Below, one piece after another: positions 25,555 through 35,055 of a DNA stretch of 64,000 nucleotides (position 1 is the first letter of the stretch; each line of letters opens with the position of its first letter). The DNA is taken from assembly GCA_963751695.1 (NCBI GenBank), contig CAVVVP010000010.1:558001-622000 (forward strand), in the 5' to 3' direction. This DNA comes from SZUA-22 sp963751695. Lineage in GTDB: Bacteria > Bacteroidota > Ignavibacteria > Ignavibacteriales > Melioribacteraceae. A program made the translations under genes and the position numbers. The notes beneath the pieces are model-generated. The model searched no databases and had not been told where the DNA came from. It saw nothing but the letters and a program-made list of their open reading frames with translations.

Positions 25555-28026
25555 TCATTTAACCTTTATCACCATAAAAGTCACATCATCGTCTTGATTT
25601 CTGCCATTTGCCCAAACTTCTCCTTCATGTTGAAGACGATCAATAATACCCTGAGGGGTTTCAAATCCTACTTCTCTAAATATATGTTTGACCTTTTCTT
25701 TACCAAGAAGTTCTCCACTAGGATTAAACATTTCTTCATAACCGTCACTTAGGAATAGAATCGTATCACCGCTATTTAATTCAATAGATTTTTCTTGATA
25801 TGGAAAATTTGGATGACTTCCAAGCGGCATTCCTTTCAACTCGATTTCTTCTACTGTACTGTTAGACGAGCGAAAAAGCAAGGGGAAAGGCATCCCAGCA
25901 GATGAAATTCTAATCTTATTATCCTTAATCTTCGCAACTGTTACTGCCATAAACATTTTATTTAGTTTCATTTCCTTTATAGCTAAGGAACATTTTTTTA
26001 TAAAATGAACCGGTTCCAGTTCATTAGCAAGCGCATTAAATAAACTCTTGGTTGCTGAAACTATTGTCCCCGCTTTCATTCCATGGCCTGTAGCATCCCC
26101 GATTATTATTGTAAGAGTACCATTTTCACTTTGTTTGAAATCATAGTAATCACCACCTACTTCTGTAGCTGTTTTCATAAAAAAAGCTATATCCAAATCT
26201 TTATGCAGTGGTAATTTTTTAGGTAACATTGAAAGTTGCTGAAGACGAGCTTCTTCCAATTCTATTGATTGTCGTTCATTTTCAACTTCAAGTATTTTTT
26301 GATTGATTTTCTGTTCAGCAACTACTTGATTAGTTTTAGCAAAATCACGGGAAAGATAAATTGACATTGCAATCACAAAACTAATTATACCAAAGGCGTA
26401 TGGATTTAACATGCTTTGAAATGGGATTTCGATGCCTATGTTCATCAGTGCATCAAAACTGATAAAGAACAAGAAAAGTATATATGCAACTCCAATACTC
26501 CAAGCACCTTGTTTTTTCTCTACAATAGCTACTACAATTACTCTTATAATCTCTAGAACAGTAATAATAAATACCAAATCAACAAAATCGAATCTTTCAG
26601 GTGGCCAATAAAGTATCATTGCTATCGTGTAAACCACAATAAATACAACTAACCAAAACTGTCTTGGTAACTTCTTATAAAATATTGAGTAAAGAAATCT
26701 TAATTTAAACAAAAGAAATATTGGCCATAGTATTTTAAATATTCTAAGAAATGCTAAATTCTGACCTATTTCTACAATTAATAATTGTTGATAGTCATAA
26801 TATATTACTACTGCGTAAAGTAGTAAAAATAGAGAAAAATAAAGGTTCTGATTAAGCCTCGGGTAAAAAATAAAGAGGATTAGATGAAGAATTGCAATGG
26901 CACCTGAAAAAGATATAAAAAAAGTTTGAAATCCAATCAGCATTTTTTCTTTTTTAAGTCGAGATTCAGTCATCTGTCTGGCATTTCCCAAGCTTAGGTA
27001 AAATCCTGAATTAAATCCCAAATCAATAAGATCTTTTAAATTTGTACTGGTGAATCGCAATGCAATTACATGACTATCACTATCATCAAATGTTATTATC
27101 TGCGGTACTCCATTCCAAGTTTCAATCTCACTCCCTAATTTATTTATAAACTTTCCATCAAGATATAACTCTGAATATCCAGCTTGCCAAATAGATAAAC
27201 CTAAAGGGTTGAAATAAAGTGCGGAATCAATAACAAGATGAAACCTATACCATCCGACCTCTTTCAGAAGCATATTTTCATTGCCCCAAGGAGTCTGAGC
27301 CACGTCAACGTATTCCCACGAACTATCATCAAATTTCCGACAAGCCCATAATGTGTCATCTCCAGGATGATATTTCCACAAATTACTTGGCATTATGGAT
27401 TCATTTACTAATAATTTTTCAGAAATATAATATTTAGGATTAATGGGAGTGGTTATAATTTTAGTTGAGGTGCTCAATGCAAAGCCCCACTCCCCTTGTT
27501 CTTGTGAAACTTTAATTAAACAATTATTTAAACCTTTTTTTATTTCAGTTACAATTATATCTTGATCAAACAATAGTTGACGCGCTCCGTCTTTGCGATG
27601 AATTTGGATTCCATTCATCCAAACTGCTACCCCATCATCACTACCTAAGTTTAATTGAATCGTTCGATTAGAATCACTATTCAATTGACAGAAGGCGTAG
27701 ACGATTGCATCTTGACACTCACCAATTACAGTATTGATATTGACATTTTTTTGAGGAGATAAATATTTCTTCCAAAAGAGATTATCTCCAGATGAAGTAG
27801 TTATTAGATCACCTTCTTTAGGGTTAATATTCTGCTCGCCACCTTCTCTGAAGAGAAAATCTCTATTCAGATCATTTGGGGAAAAAGGGCCTAAGATCAG
27901 CCATTCTTTTATAAATTGAGAGTCAACTTGGGAATTGAGGGTATATACCTGTGAATATGAAATTGAAGAAGTCACAACCAGCAAAAAAATAAAAATATTT
28001 TGAACCACTTTATTTATCCTAGTCAT
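25555..28026 (-). CDS. Membrane receptor with C-terminal SpoIIE-type PP2C phosphatase
   Basis: The 823-residue protein has a signal peptide. A periplasmic part of about 330 residues has two jelly-roll-like stretches (W-M-N-G-I-Q-I-H-R-K-D and L-Y-L-D-G-K-F-I-N-K-L-G), like carbohydrate-binding folds. About seven membrane helices follow (350-570), then a short coiled coil and a SpoIIE/PP2C domain at 610-823. Metal-binding motifs are T-E-V-G-G-D-Y-Y-D-F, I-G-D-A-T-G-H-G and the late N-Q-D-D-D-V-T-F. The layout matches 7TM-DISM-type receptors that dephosphorylate an anti-sigma antagonist. It lies 355 bp from the LacI gene of the glucan locus, so a sugar-linked signal is possible. Confidence 0.88.
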   Translation of the reverse strand: MTRINKVVQNIFIFLLVVTSSISYSQVYTLNSQVDSQFIKEWLILGPFSPNDLNRDFLFREGGEQNINPKEGDLITTSSGDNLFWKKYLSPQKNVNINTVIGECQDAIVYAFCQLNSDSNRTIQLNLGSDDGVAVWMNGIQIHRKDGARQLLFDQDIIVTEIKKGLNNCLIKVSQEQGEWGFALSTSTKIITTPINPKYYISEKLLVNESIMPSNLWKYHPGDDTLWACRKFDDSSWEYVDVAQTPWGNENMLLKEVGWYRFHLVIDSALYFNPLGLSIWQAGYSELYLDGKFINKLGSEIETWNGVPQIITFDDSDSHVIALRFTSTNLKDLIDLGFNSGFYLSLGNARQMTESRLKKEKMLIGFQTFFISFSGAIAILHLILFIFYPRLNQNLYFSLFLLLYAVVIYYDYQQLLIVEIGQNLAFLRIFKILWPIFLLFKLRFLYSIFYKKLPRQFWLVVFIVVYTIAMILYWPPERFDFVDLVFIITVLEIIRVIVVAIVEKKQGAWSIGVAYILFLFFISFDALMNIGIEIPFQSMLNPYAFGIISFVIAMSIYLSRDFAKTNQVVAEQKINQKILEVENERQSIELEEARLQQLSMLPKKLPLHKDLDIAFFMKTATEVGGDYYDFKQSENGTLTIIIGDATGHGMKAGTIVSATKSLFNALANELEPVHFIKKCSLAIKEMKLNKMFMAVTVAKIKDNKIRISSAGMPFPLLFRSSNSTVEEIELKGMPLGSHPNFPYQEKSIELNSGDTILFLSDGYEEMFNPSGELLGKEKVKHIFREVGFETPQGIIDRLQHEGEVWANGRNQDDDVTFMVIKVK

Positions 28027-28381
28027 TCACTTAAGTTGGCTTATGAATTTAAGATAGTAATTTCTTATTTCAATCTAGCTTATTTTGGTACAATTATTTG
28101 GTTTGGTAAAAATCATCCTTATAAATACTAAAAATCAATTTAGGTCATCTCTATCATATTATCAAATGTAATTGCTTTATAAAATTATATTATAAATCAT
28201 TTAAATAATTCTAAAAAATTTAACACTTATAATTCCAATGATTTTTAATTGAGATGACTACTTAATTCGTATGAGGTATTAATTAACTTTCTTAAGTATT
28301 TCATGTTTCATCGTTTTAATAATTAATTGATGTTCGATTACCGATTGGACAAATTTTGGGATAAATGATAGAAAGCGGTTA
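28027..28381. other. Gene-free stretch between the LacI and SpoIIE-type genes
   Basis: The 355 bp are very AT-rich with no supported gene and no strong hairpin. The promoter of the SpoIIE-type receptor gene should lie here. Confidence 0.5.
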
Positions 28382-29437
28382 TCAGTTAATTTCTTCAATG
28401 ATCTTGTGCTTGTGTTCAGCTGGAATGTTGTAAATTAGTTGTGATTTCACATAAGTATGTTTTCTTTTCATCTCCTTAGTTCTGGGGGTGTTAATTCTTT
28501 TCTGCAACAATTCAAATGCATGTTCACCTATCAAATTAGGATTTTGATTGACTGTTACAAAAGGGACCCCTAATCTATGAACAATATTATTATCCCCAAA
28601 TTCTCCAAGTTCAATCTCTTTTGGTATCCTATTCCCTTTTTCGATCAGGGCAAGCCCCGTAAAATATGCTGGGACACCTCCAGCACAAATAATTGCATCA
28701 ATACTTTTATTTTTTTCAATAAATTTCATTATTCTATTCTTCATTCTATCTTCATCTATTTGAAAACCTACATTTAGTAATAAGCTGGGATCAATATCAA
28801 TTTGAAAATCTTTCAATGCTTTGCTATAGCCTTTGTATCTGTCATTTGCAACAGGCAATTCTTCCACTGAACCAATAAAAGCAATATTTCTTCTTTTTTT
28901 ACTGATCATATAACGCGTCATACTATACCCAGCCTCAATATCATTTGTAGTGACTGAGTCTGCATTCATTTGGTCACATTTTCTATCTATAAAAACTATG
29001 GGGATTCCTTTTTCTGAAATGTTCTTTAGTAGAGCAATATTGTGATTACCAGGAACAGTGTCAATAATTAATCCATCAATTTGGAGTGTTGAGATAAATT
29101 CAAGTTGTCTTCTTTCCTCTTCATGATCTTCATCACTCACAAGGATAACAGTTTCATATCCATATTTTCTTGCATCGAAGTTAATTCCTCTAAGAATGTA
29201 ACCAAAAAATGAGGTTGCAACATCAGGTATGAGTACGGCTATCATATTGCTTTTACCACTTACAAGACTTCTTGCAGCAAAGTTAGGTTTATAACCAAGT
29301 TCATTTGCAAGTTTTTTTACTTTTACTTTCATTTTTTCTGAAATATCATCACCATCACGAAGGGCCTTAGATATTGTTGATGGTGTTACTGAAAGTTTTT
29401 CAGCTAGTGTCTTTATTGTGACTAGTTTCTTATCCAT
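28382..29437 (-). CDS. LacI-family transcriptional regulator
   Basis: The 351-residue protein has the LacI helix-turn-helix at the N-terminus (TIKTLAEKLSVTPSTISKAL), with the hinge pattern N-F-A-A-R-S-L-V-S-G-K-S-N. A periplasmic-binding-like effector domain follows (I-A-V-L-I-P-D, then G-L-I-I-D-T-V-P and I-P-I-V-F-I-D-R). It is the first regulator downstream of the glycosidase genes, on the same strand with a 73-bp gap to the GH30 gene. It most likely responds to a glucan-derived sugar and controls the locus, alone or with autoregulation. The effector is not readable from sequence. Confidence 0.95.
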   Translation of the reverse strand: MDKKLVTIKTLAEKLSVTPSTISKALRDGDDISEKMKVKVKKLANELGYKPNFAARSLVSGKSNMIAVLIPDVATSFFGYILRGINFDARKYGYETVILVSDEDHEEERRQLEFISTLQIDGLIIDTVPGNHNIALLKNISEKGIPIVFIDRKCDQMNADSVTTNDIEAGYSMTRYMISKKRRNIAFIGSVEELPVANDRYKGYSKALKDFQIDIDPSLLLNVGFQIDEDRMKNRIMKFIEKNKSIDAIICAGGVPAYFTGLALIEKGNRIPKEIELGEFGDNNIVHRLGVPFVTVNQNPNLIGEHAFELLQKRINTPRTKEMKRKHTYVKSQLIYNIPAEHKHKIIEEIN

Positions 29438-29510
29438 TAAATTATGGATAAGATTTAGTTCTGCAAATTATTTAGATATTTAAAAGCTTCAACTGTCTAT
29501 CTTTAACAGT

Positions 29511-30974
29511 TTAGTAAACTATTGTTTGAATTGAATGAGGCAATATTAAGACTTCTGCTGCTTGCTGTCTAATATATAGTTTGTATGTAATCTCCTTATC
29601 ACTCTGATTCATAACTACTGTAGCCATTTTACCATCTGAATTAAGAAATGAAGTGCTTAGTAGCTGACTTCTACTGGTAACAGTGCTTACTCTAACTGCA
29701 TTCGGCCTAATAAATTTTGAAAAGTGGCCTAAGTAATAATATGATGGTGTATAGATCAATTGCCCTGTTCTTGTATTGGCATGCACGGGCGCAAAGCATA
29801 AATTAAATACATGGTTGGGACCTCCAGTTTCGTCCAATAAAATATTCCAATCTGTCCAGCCAACTGTACCATTATTAAAATCATTAATCATCGACCTGCC
29901 ATAACGCTCTGCGTTTTTCCAAGTTTGATATCCATCATCTCTAAAACTTTCGGCACATCCCTCAGTAAATAATAATTTTTCATCGGGATAAGCTTCGTAA
30001 AAACTCCCAATATTATCATACATCTCTTCACCACCAGACCAGGATTCATACCAGTGAAAACCTAAACCCCATGCATATTTAGAAGCATCTTTATCATCAA
30101 ATATCGTATTAGCTCTATGATTAAGTAAGTCCCTGTTATGATCCCACACAACAATGTTTTTATCACCCAATCCCTCTCTTTCCATTGTAGGACCAAGATG
30201 ATTTTTTAGAAAGTCTCTCTCCTCTTCCGCAGTATATATACAGGATTCCCATGTCTGAGTGGCCATTGGTTCATTTTGTATTGTGATCCCCCAAATTGGC
30301 ACACCTTCTTTTTCATATTCTTTTATGAATTTAGTGTAGTAAAGTGCCCACGACTCATAATACTCCGGTAATAGTTTTCCTCCTTGCAGCATGTTATTAT
30401 TACTTTTCATAAACGCAGGTGGACTCCATGGACTTGCATAAATAGGGAGCTTACCTCCGGCCGTTTCAATTGCTTTTTTAATTAAAGGTATTTTGAACTC
30501 TCGGTCATGTGAAATATCAAAGCTCTTGAGTTCTTTATCAGAATCAGTTACATATGTAAAACTAGCACTACTAAAATCACAACTGTGAATTGGAATCCGC
30601 GCCAGTGTATATCCTATTCCTTCATCTAAATCGTAATAAGATTTTAGAAACTCTTCTTGTTTTTTTTCTGAGAGTTTTGCAAATACTTCGGCTGATGCAT
30701 CTGTGATTGCTCCTCCAATTCCCCAAAATTTTTGAAAAGTTTTATTTGGATTAACGAAAACGAATACTTCACTTTCAACTGGTTGATCTGCATCGATAAA
30801 TTTTGTTGTTCCTGTCCTTGCAATTCTTAATTCAGTATTCTCAGCGGTTGTATATACAACGACTTCTTTTTTGTCTGTCGAAAAGCTGTGATCCATAGAA
30901 TTATTTCCTTCCTTTGTAGCACAACTACTAATCAAAAATACAACTAAACTTATTACTGTAAGCTTTTTTTTCAT
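29511..30974 (-). CDS. GH30-family glycosidase lipoprotein (likely beta-1,6-glucanase type)
   Basis: The 487-residue protein has a lipobox ending LISSC. A GH30 (beta/alpha)8 barrel follows with W-G-I-G-G-A-I-T-D-A at the start. The acid/base is Glu235 in TIQNEPM and the nucleophile Glu338 in LLFTEGC. A C-terminal beta domain ends the protein. Family members hydrolyse beta-1,6-glucan, glucosylceramide or xylan. The form with a short C-terminal beta domain and this context suggest beta-1,6-glucan side chains, but the subfamily is inferred. It would sit on the cell surface or in the periplasm as a lipoprotein, with a 364-bp gap to the next gene upstream. Confidence 0.9.
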   Translation of the reverse strand: MKKKLTVISLVVFLISSCATKEGNNSMDHSFSTDKKEVVVYTTAENTELRIARTGTTKFIDADQPVESEVFVFVNPNKTFQKFWGIGGAITDASAEVFAKLSEKKQEEFLKSYYDLDEGIGYTLARIPIHSCDFSSASFTYVTDSDKELKSFDISHDREFKIPLIKKAIETAGGKLPIYASPWSPPAFMKSNNNMLQGGKLLPEYYESWALYYTKFIKEYEKEGVPIWGITIQNEPMATQTWESCIYTAEEERDFLKNHLGPTMEREGLGDKNIVVWDHNRDLLNHRANTIFDDKDASKYAWGLGFHWYESWSGGEEMYDNIGSFYEAYPDEKLLFTEGCAESFRDDGYQTWKNAERYGRSMINDFNNGTVGWTDWNILLDETGGPNHVFNLCFAPVHANTRTGQLIYTPSYYYLGHFSKFIRPNAVRVSTVTSRSQLLSTSFLNSDGKMATVVMNQSDKEITYKLYIRQQAAEVLILPHSIQTIVY

Positions 30975-31338
30975 TTTTGAATTCCACTTTAATAAATTAG
31001 ATTTTATTGAATTTTATTTAATACTTGATTTTAAAAACAGATAGTTCAAATAGCATTAGTTTCATTGATCCATAAAATTCAATAATCAAGCCATAAATTA
31101 AATTTGATTATGATGATAATATTAAATTTTGCAGTTGTAATTCTTATAATTGTAATAACTTTATTATCAAAATAATAAGATTATTTTGTCACTAAACTTA
31201 TTGACTTTAAACAATTTTTAAATTCGATTATTTGAATTAAAGCAAGACCAAATCGAATTGGGAAAAGATACTTTGTAATAAATTGAACAGCTTTATGTGT
31301 TAGCTACAATTGGTAGTTAATATTCTGAGATTTAAATA
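30975..31338. other. Gene-free stretch between the GH30 and GH5 genes
   Basis: The 364 bp hold no gene. They are extremely AT-rich with several overlapping AAT/ATT palindromes but no single convincing operator. A separate promoter for the GH30-LacI pair is likely to lie here. Confidence 0.5.
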
Positions 31339-32355
31339 CTATTCAAACATGCCGCTGTTTTTATCGACTAAATAATCTTTCATTATTTTACCGGCTTCTG
31401 ATAACTCATCTTCACTCCACCCACTCAGTTTTGAGGTTGTTGGAAGAAGTATTGATGATGTTTCATCTTTATTTGTAACCGACCAATTACAGCAACTTAA
31501 ATTTGTTACATCCATATAGTAGCGCCATTTATTAGTTTCAATTATATCAATATCTCCTCCAGCATTCGCTTCGCTTAATCCCCATTCAGTTACAAACAAT
31601 GGAATACCAGCGGCCAATGCCAAGTTTGCTTTATCTCTCAGCCATTGTTGGTGAGTACCAGTATAAAAATGTAACGAGTACGCAACATTTTCATCATCAA
31701 TTCTATTGTTAATTATCTTATCAACATCCTGAGACCAGTTTGGAGTGCCGACGACGATTATATTATCTGGGTCATTTTTTCTAATTTCTGAAATTACTGC
31801 TTCCGCATAAGGTTTTAGAACATTAGTCCAAGATACATTAAGAGGTTCATTATAAATTTCATAAATTATATTTTCATTTTCACCATATTCCTGTGAAATA
31901 CTTTTAAAAAACTCTTTAGCCTCTTCAAGGTGATCTTCACCATGATGATCATGCCAATCTACAATAACATAAATTCCTAGTTTTATACAAATATCAATAA
32001 CTCTTTTAATTTTCATTTTTTCCTGTTCGAGATTCTCTAGATATCCCCCATTTTCAATTCCCATTGCTGCTCGAATTACTGTGCATTTCCAATCATCCCT
32101 TAACCATTTTATCGTACTTTCGCTATAATAATCTGGGGCCCACTGACTCCAGAATAAGCTCATTCCTCTTAAAGCAATAACCTCTCCATTTTTGTCAACC
32201 AGATTACTACCATCAATTGAAAGCTGTCCATATTTATTGACAATCGAAAATTGATTCTCAGGATTTTCCGTTACTCCGGAAGAATCTTTACAAGAGATAC
32301 TAATTAAGAGTATTATAAAAATGCTTAGTATAATATAATTGAGTTTTATTTGCAT
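31339..32355 (-). CDS. GH5-family endoglucanase-like lipoprotein
   Basis: The 338-residue protein has a lipobox ending LLISISC and a GH5 barrel of the cellulase type. Landmarks are LRGMSLFWSQW near the start, VIVDWHDHHGE in the middle, the acid/base Glu170 in IYNEPL and the nucleophile Glu257 in FVTEWGL. These motifs resemble subfamily 2 endo-beta-1,4-glucanases. In this locus it could attack the beta-1,4 links of mixed-linkage glucan. It is preceded after 30 bp by an arylsulfotransferase-like gene. Confidence 0.92.
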   Translation of the reverse strand: MQIKLNYIILSIFIILLISISCKDSSGVTENPENQFSIVNKYGQLSIDGSNLVDKNGEVIALRGMSLFWSQWAPDYYSESTIKWLRDDWKCTVIRAAMGIENGGYLENLEQEKMKIKRVIDICIKLGIYVIVDWHDHHGEDHLEEAKEFFKSISQEYGENENIIYEIYNEPLNVSWTNVLKPYAEAVISEIRKNDPDNIIVVGTPNWSQDVDKIINNRIDDENVAYSLHFYTGTHQQWLRDKANLALAAGIPLFVTEWGLSEANAGGDIDIIETNKWRYYMDVTNLSCCNWSVTNKDETSSILLPTTSKLSGWSEDELSEAGKIMKDYLVDKNSGMFE

Positions 32356-32385
32356 TTAACTTCTTTCCTAAATAATTAGATCATT

Positions 32386-34950
32386 TTATTTTAATAAGAG
32401 CATTTTCCTTACTTTTGAAAAACCACTAGCATTTAAGCTATAGAAGTAGATTCCACTTGATAGATTCAATGCATCAAATTTTACTGAATATGTTCCAGCA
32501 GATTTATTTTCATCCACAAGCTCAGCAATCTCACTACCTAGAATATCAAAAACTTTTAACGACACGTGGCCACTTTGGGATATTGAAAAAATTATGGTAG
32601 TTGATGGGTTAAATGGATTGGGGTAGTTTGTAGATAAAGAATAATCATATATTGCTTGAGTTTCCTCGTCTAACTTTGTTGGTGCGTCCATTTTAAGAGA
32701 TAGATTATCTATAAAAATATTTGGTGTGTACATTCCAGAATTAATTACCACACGGGCACTATTGTCAGATGATTCTTTCATTTCGAATGTGTATACATAT
32801 CTCTTTTGAGCAGGAGAAAGAGCAGTGTAGCCTATAAGGCTGTAGTTTGTATATGGTGAAACATCTTGTCCAACTTTAATTTCCACAATCCGAGTTTCAT
32901 CGGCCCATGCATCAAATTCAAATGTATAATTTTGCCCTTGAATTAGTGGGATGTTGTTCTGTCTCAACTGAACGTCGTAAATTTGGGATCCCCCATTTTC
33001 TATCATAAAATTGCATATACCATCATTTACTTGCACATCAGCTGAGGCTGTACCTCCTACTCCCCAAATCCAAGAATTGAGCTCATTTTCGAAATCACCA
33101 TTAACAATAAGATTACTTCCCGGTTGAATTATATTTACAATGATATCTTCTTCGTTAGAAAAAGCACTTTCCTGGCCATTATTATCAACAGCAGTTACTC
33201 GAAAATAATAACGTGCTCCGTTTTGTAAGCCCACTAACTGTTTCAAGGTTGTGTGAGAGGAGTCCAATAGAGTTGTTGGATTTGGAATTCTCCCTCCGTA
33301 GATATTATAATATTCAATGTTTTTATCACCGAATTTGTTGAAAATTAATGTCAAATTATCAATCTGAGGTTCAAGGATAAGATATGGTGTATTGACATTA
33401 CCTTTCCATGGATGTCTAAATGAGCGATAAACGTGATATCCATTATTAAATTTCATCTCAAATAATTTATTACCCTCTGGAGTGATCTCTTGTGCAATTG
33501 GGAAAACATCTCCTACAGCCCAATTTATATGAGTATTTTCATTGGGTAATCGCTGTACATTACCCATGTAATATGAATAGTTATTGGCCTGCTCAATTTT
33601 ATATTCCCAAATCAATTTAGCTGTCATATTTATTGTATCAATTTCATATTCAACTCCACGTGATTGTGGAGAATAATGCATATTACCATTATCAAATAAT
33701 GTGTAGCGTAGATTACCTGTAGAACGAATTGCATGCTGATTTCGAAAACCACTAAGGGGATCATTTATGAACTGAAAATCATTATTTACTGAGCCTGGGA
33801 TTCCCACCAATCTCCATATAAATTCGCCCGTATTACGATTAATTTTTGAAATTTCACTAAGGTGTCTACTTGAAAGAAGTATATGGCCATCTTCATCTGT
33901 AAAAATAGCATTCATGTGTGGAAAACGAATATAACTACCTGTTAATAGTTCTAGCTCCAAATCTTGAATATCAAAATGATCCCAAGCGCGCCAAATAAAA
34001 ATCATCTCATCTTCAGCGGTAAATTCTTGAATACACGTTTCTCTAACTATCGCATTTGTCTTTCCACTAGAAACATACTGGCTCATATCAACAATTGTTT
34101 CTCTCCTTCCAATCAGAAAATATCCATTGTTCGGAAGCATAAAAAGCTCATGTTCATCAGTAGTGTATCCATTAGTTGTACACATCGATTTTATAAATTC
34201 AAAATTCTCGGTTAGAGCTATATAACCTTCACCAGATCCCCCGTAACCATCTCTTACCAGCATAGTAATCCAACCATTTGATTGAACCTTAAAGTCTCTT
34301 CTTTTGTCAGAAGTTCTCCAATACCAAACCGGATCTCCAGAAGTATCGAAAATAATATTATAATTTGGTGGTCCCCAATTGTTTAAGAATATATAATCAC
34401 TAGACGGATTATCGTAGTTGGTAATATTCACATGAGGAAAATCTGATGGGACAGAGACACCATTTGGCATAATCATCGGCTGGGTATTAGTTTTACTAAT
34501 TCGGAATTCTGCAGAATTTTTGCTAGTCAGAATTTCGGATGAGTGTTTCTGAATTTCTTCAGCCAAAATAGTGAATTTGTAGGTTAGAGATTTTGGAAGA
34601 TTTATATCGAGCTGAGAAAATTTTGGGTCTATTTTTACACTAACTTCCTCATTTATTGCAAAACCTTTTTTCGATTTAAATATTATTGTATGTTTATCTG
34701 AAGCAATTACAGTAGTTCCAGTATGATTACCACTTCTTGAACCATTCAACTTTATAACTGAGCTAAGGTTAATTAGTTTCTTTGGAGATAAATTTTTAAA
34801 CCTAATTATTATTGTAGAATTAGGGTGTATGAATTTAGAATTATTACTTGGGAAAATATACTCATAACCTTCATACGAATTATCAGAAGCCACTAATTGG
34901 GATAGAATTAAAAAAAACAACAATATAGTTGGCACACCAGTTTTTAACAT
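32386..34950 (-). CDS. Arylsulfotransferase (ASST)-like secreted propeller with sorting domain
   Basis: The 854-residue protein has a signal peptide and an Ig-like domain (about 30-130). An ASST-type beta-propeller (about 165-510) follows, then a fibronectin-type region (520-605), a carbohydrate-binding-like jelly roll (610-755) and the sorting-type C-terminus. His267 (DEHELFMLPNN), His345 in the H-x-N motif (FPHMNAI), Arg362 and His406 (NQHAIR) line up with the active-site His252, His356, Arg374 and His436 known from Escherichia coli ASST. That enzyme moves sulfate between phenols without PAPS. A sulfotransferase inside a beta-glucan locus is unusual, so the real substrate is open. A paralogue lies 105 bp upstream. 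Confidence 0.8.
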   Translation of the reverse strand: MLKTGVPTILLFFLILSQLVASDNSYEGYEYIFPSNNSKFIHPNSTIIIRFKNLSPKKLINLSSVIKLNGSRSGNHTGTTVIASDKHTIIFKSKKGFAINEEVSVKIDPKFSQLDINLPKSLTYKFTILAEEIQKHSSEILTSKNSAEFRISKTNTQPMIMPNGVSVPSDFPHVNITNYDNPSSDYIFLNNWGPPNYNIIFDTSGDPVWYWRTSDKRRDFKVQSNGWITMLVRDGYGGSGEGYIALTENFEFIKSMCTTNGYTTDEHELFMLPNNGYFLIGRRETIVDMSQYVSSGKTNAIVRETCIQEFTAEDEMIFIWRAWDHFDIQDLELELLTGSYIRFPHMNAIFTDEDGHILLSSRHLSEISKINRNTGEFIWRLVGIPGSVNNDFQFINDPLSGFRNQHAIRSTGNLRYTLFDNGNMHYSPQSRGVEYEIDTINMTAKLIWEYKIEQANNYSYYMGNVQRLPNENTHINWAVGDVFPIAQEITPEGNKLFEMKFNNGYHVYRSFRHPWKGNVNTPYLILEPQIDNLTLIFNKFGDKNIEYYNIYGGRIPNPTTLLDSSHTTLKQLVGLQNGARYYFRVTAVDNNGQESAFSNEEDIIVNIIQPGSNLIVNGDFENELNSWIWGVGGTASADVQVNDGICNFMIENGGSQIYDVQLRQNNIPLIQGQNYTFEFDAWADETRIVEIKVGQDVSPYTNYSLIGYTALSPAQKRYVYTFEMKESSDNSARVVINSGMYTPNIFIDNLSLKMDAPTKLDEETQAIYDYSLSTNYPNPFNPSTTIIFSISQSGHVSLKVFDILGSEIAELVDENKSAGTYSVKFDALNLSSGIYFYSLNASGFSKVRKMLLLK

Positions 34951-35055
34951 TTCAAATCAATATAGTTTGATATTTATCTGTATTATTTTATTCATAAGTA
35001 GATAGTTTGGGACATCTCCTTCCAAATCAATTGTGCGAATGATTGTGGATAAGAA

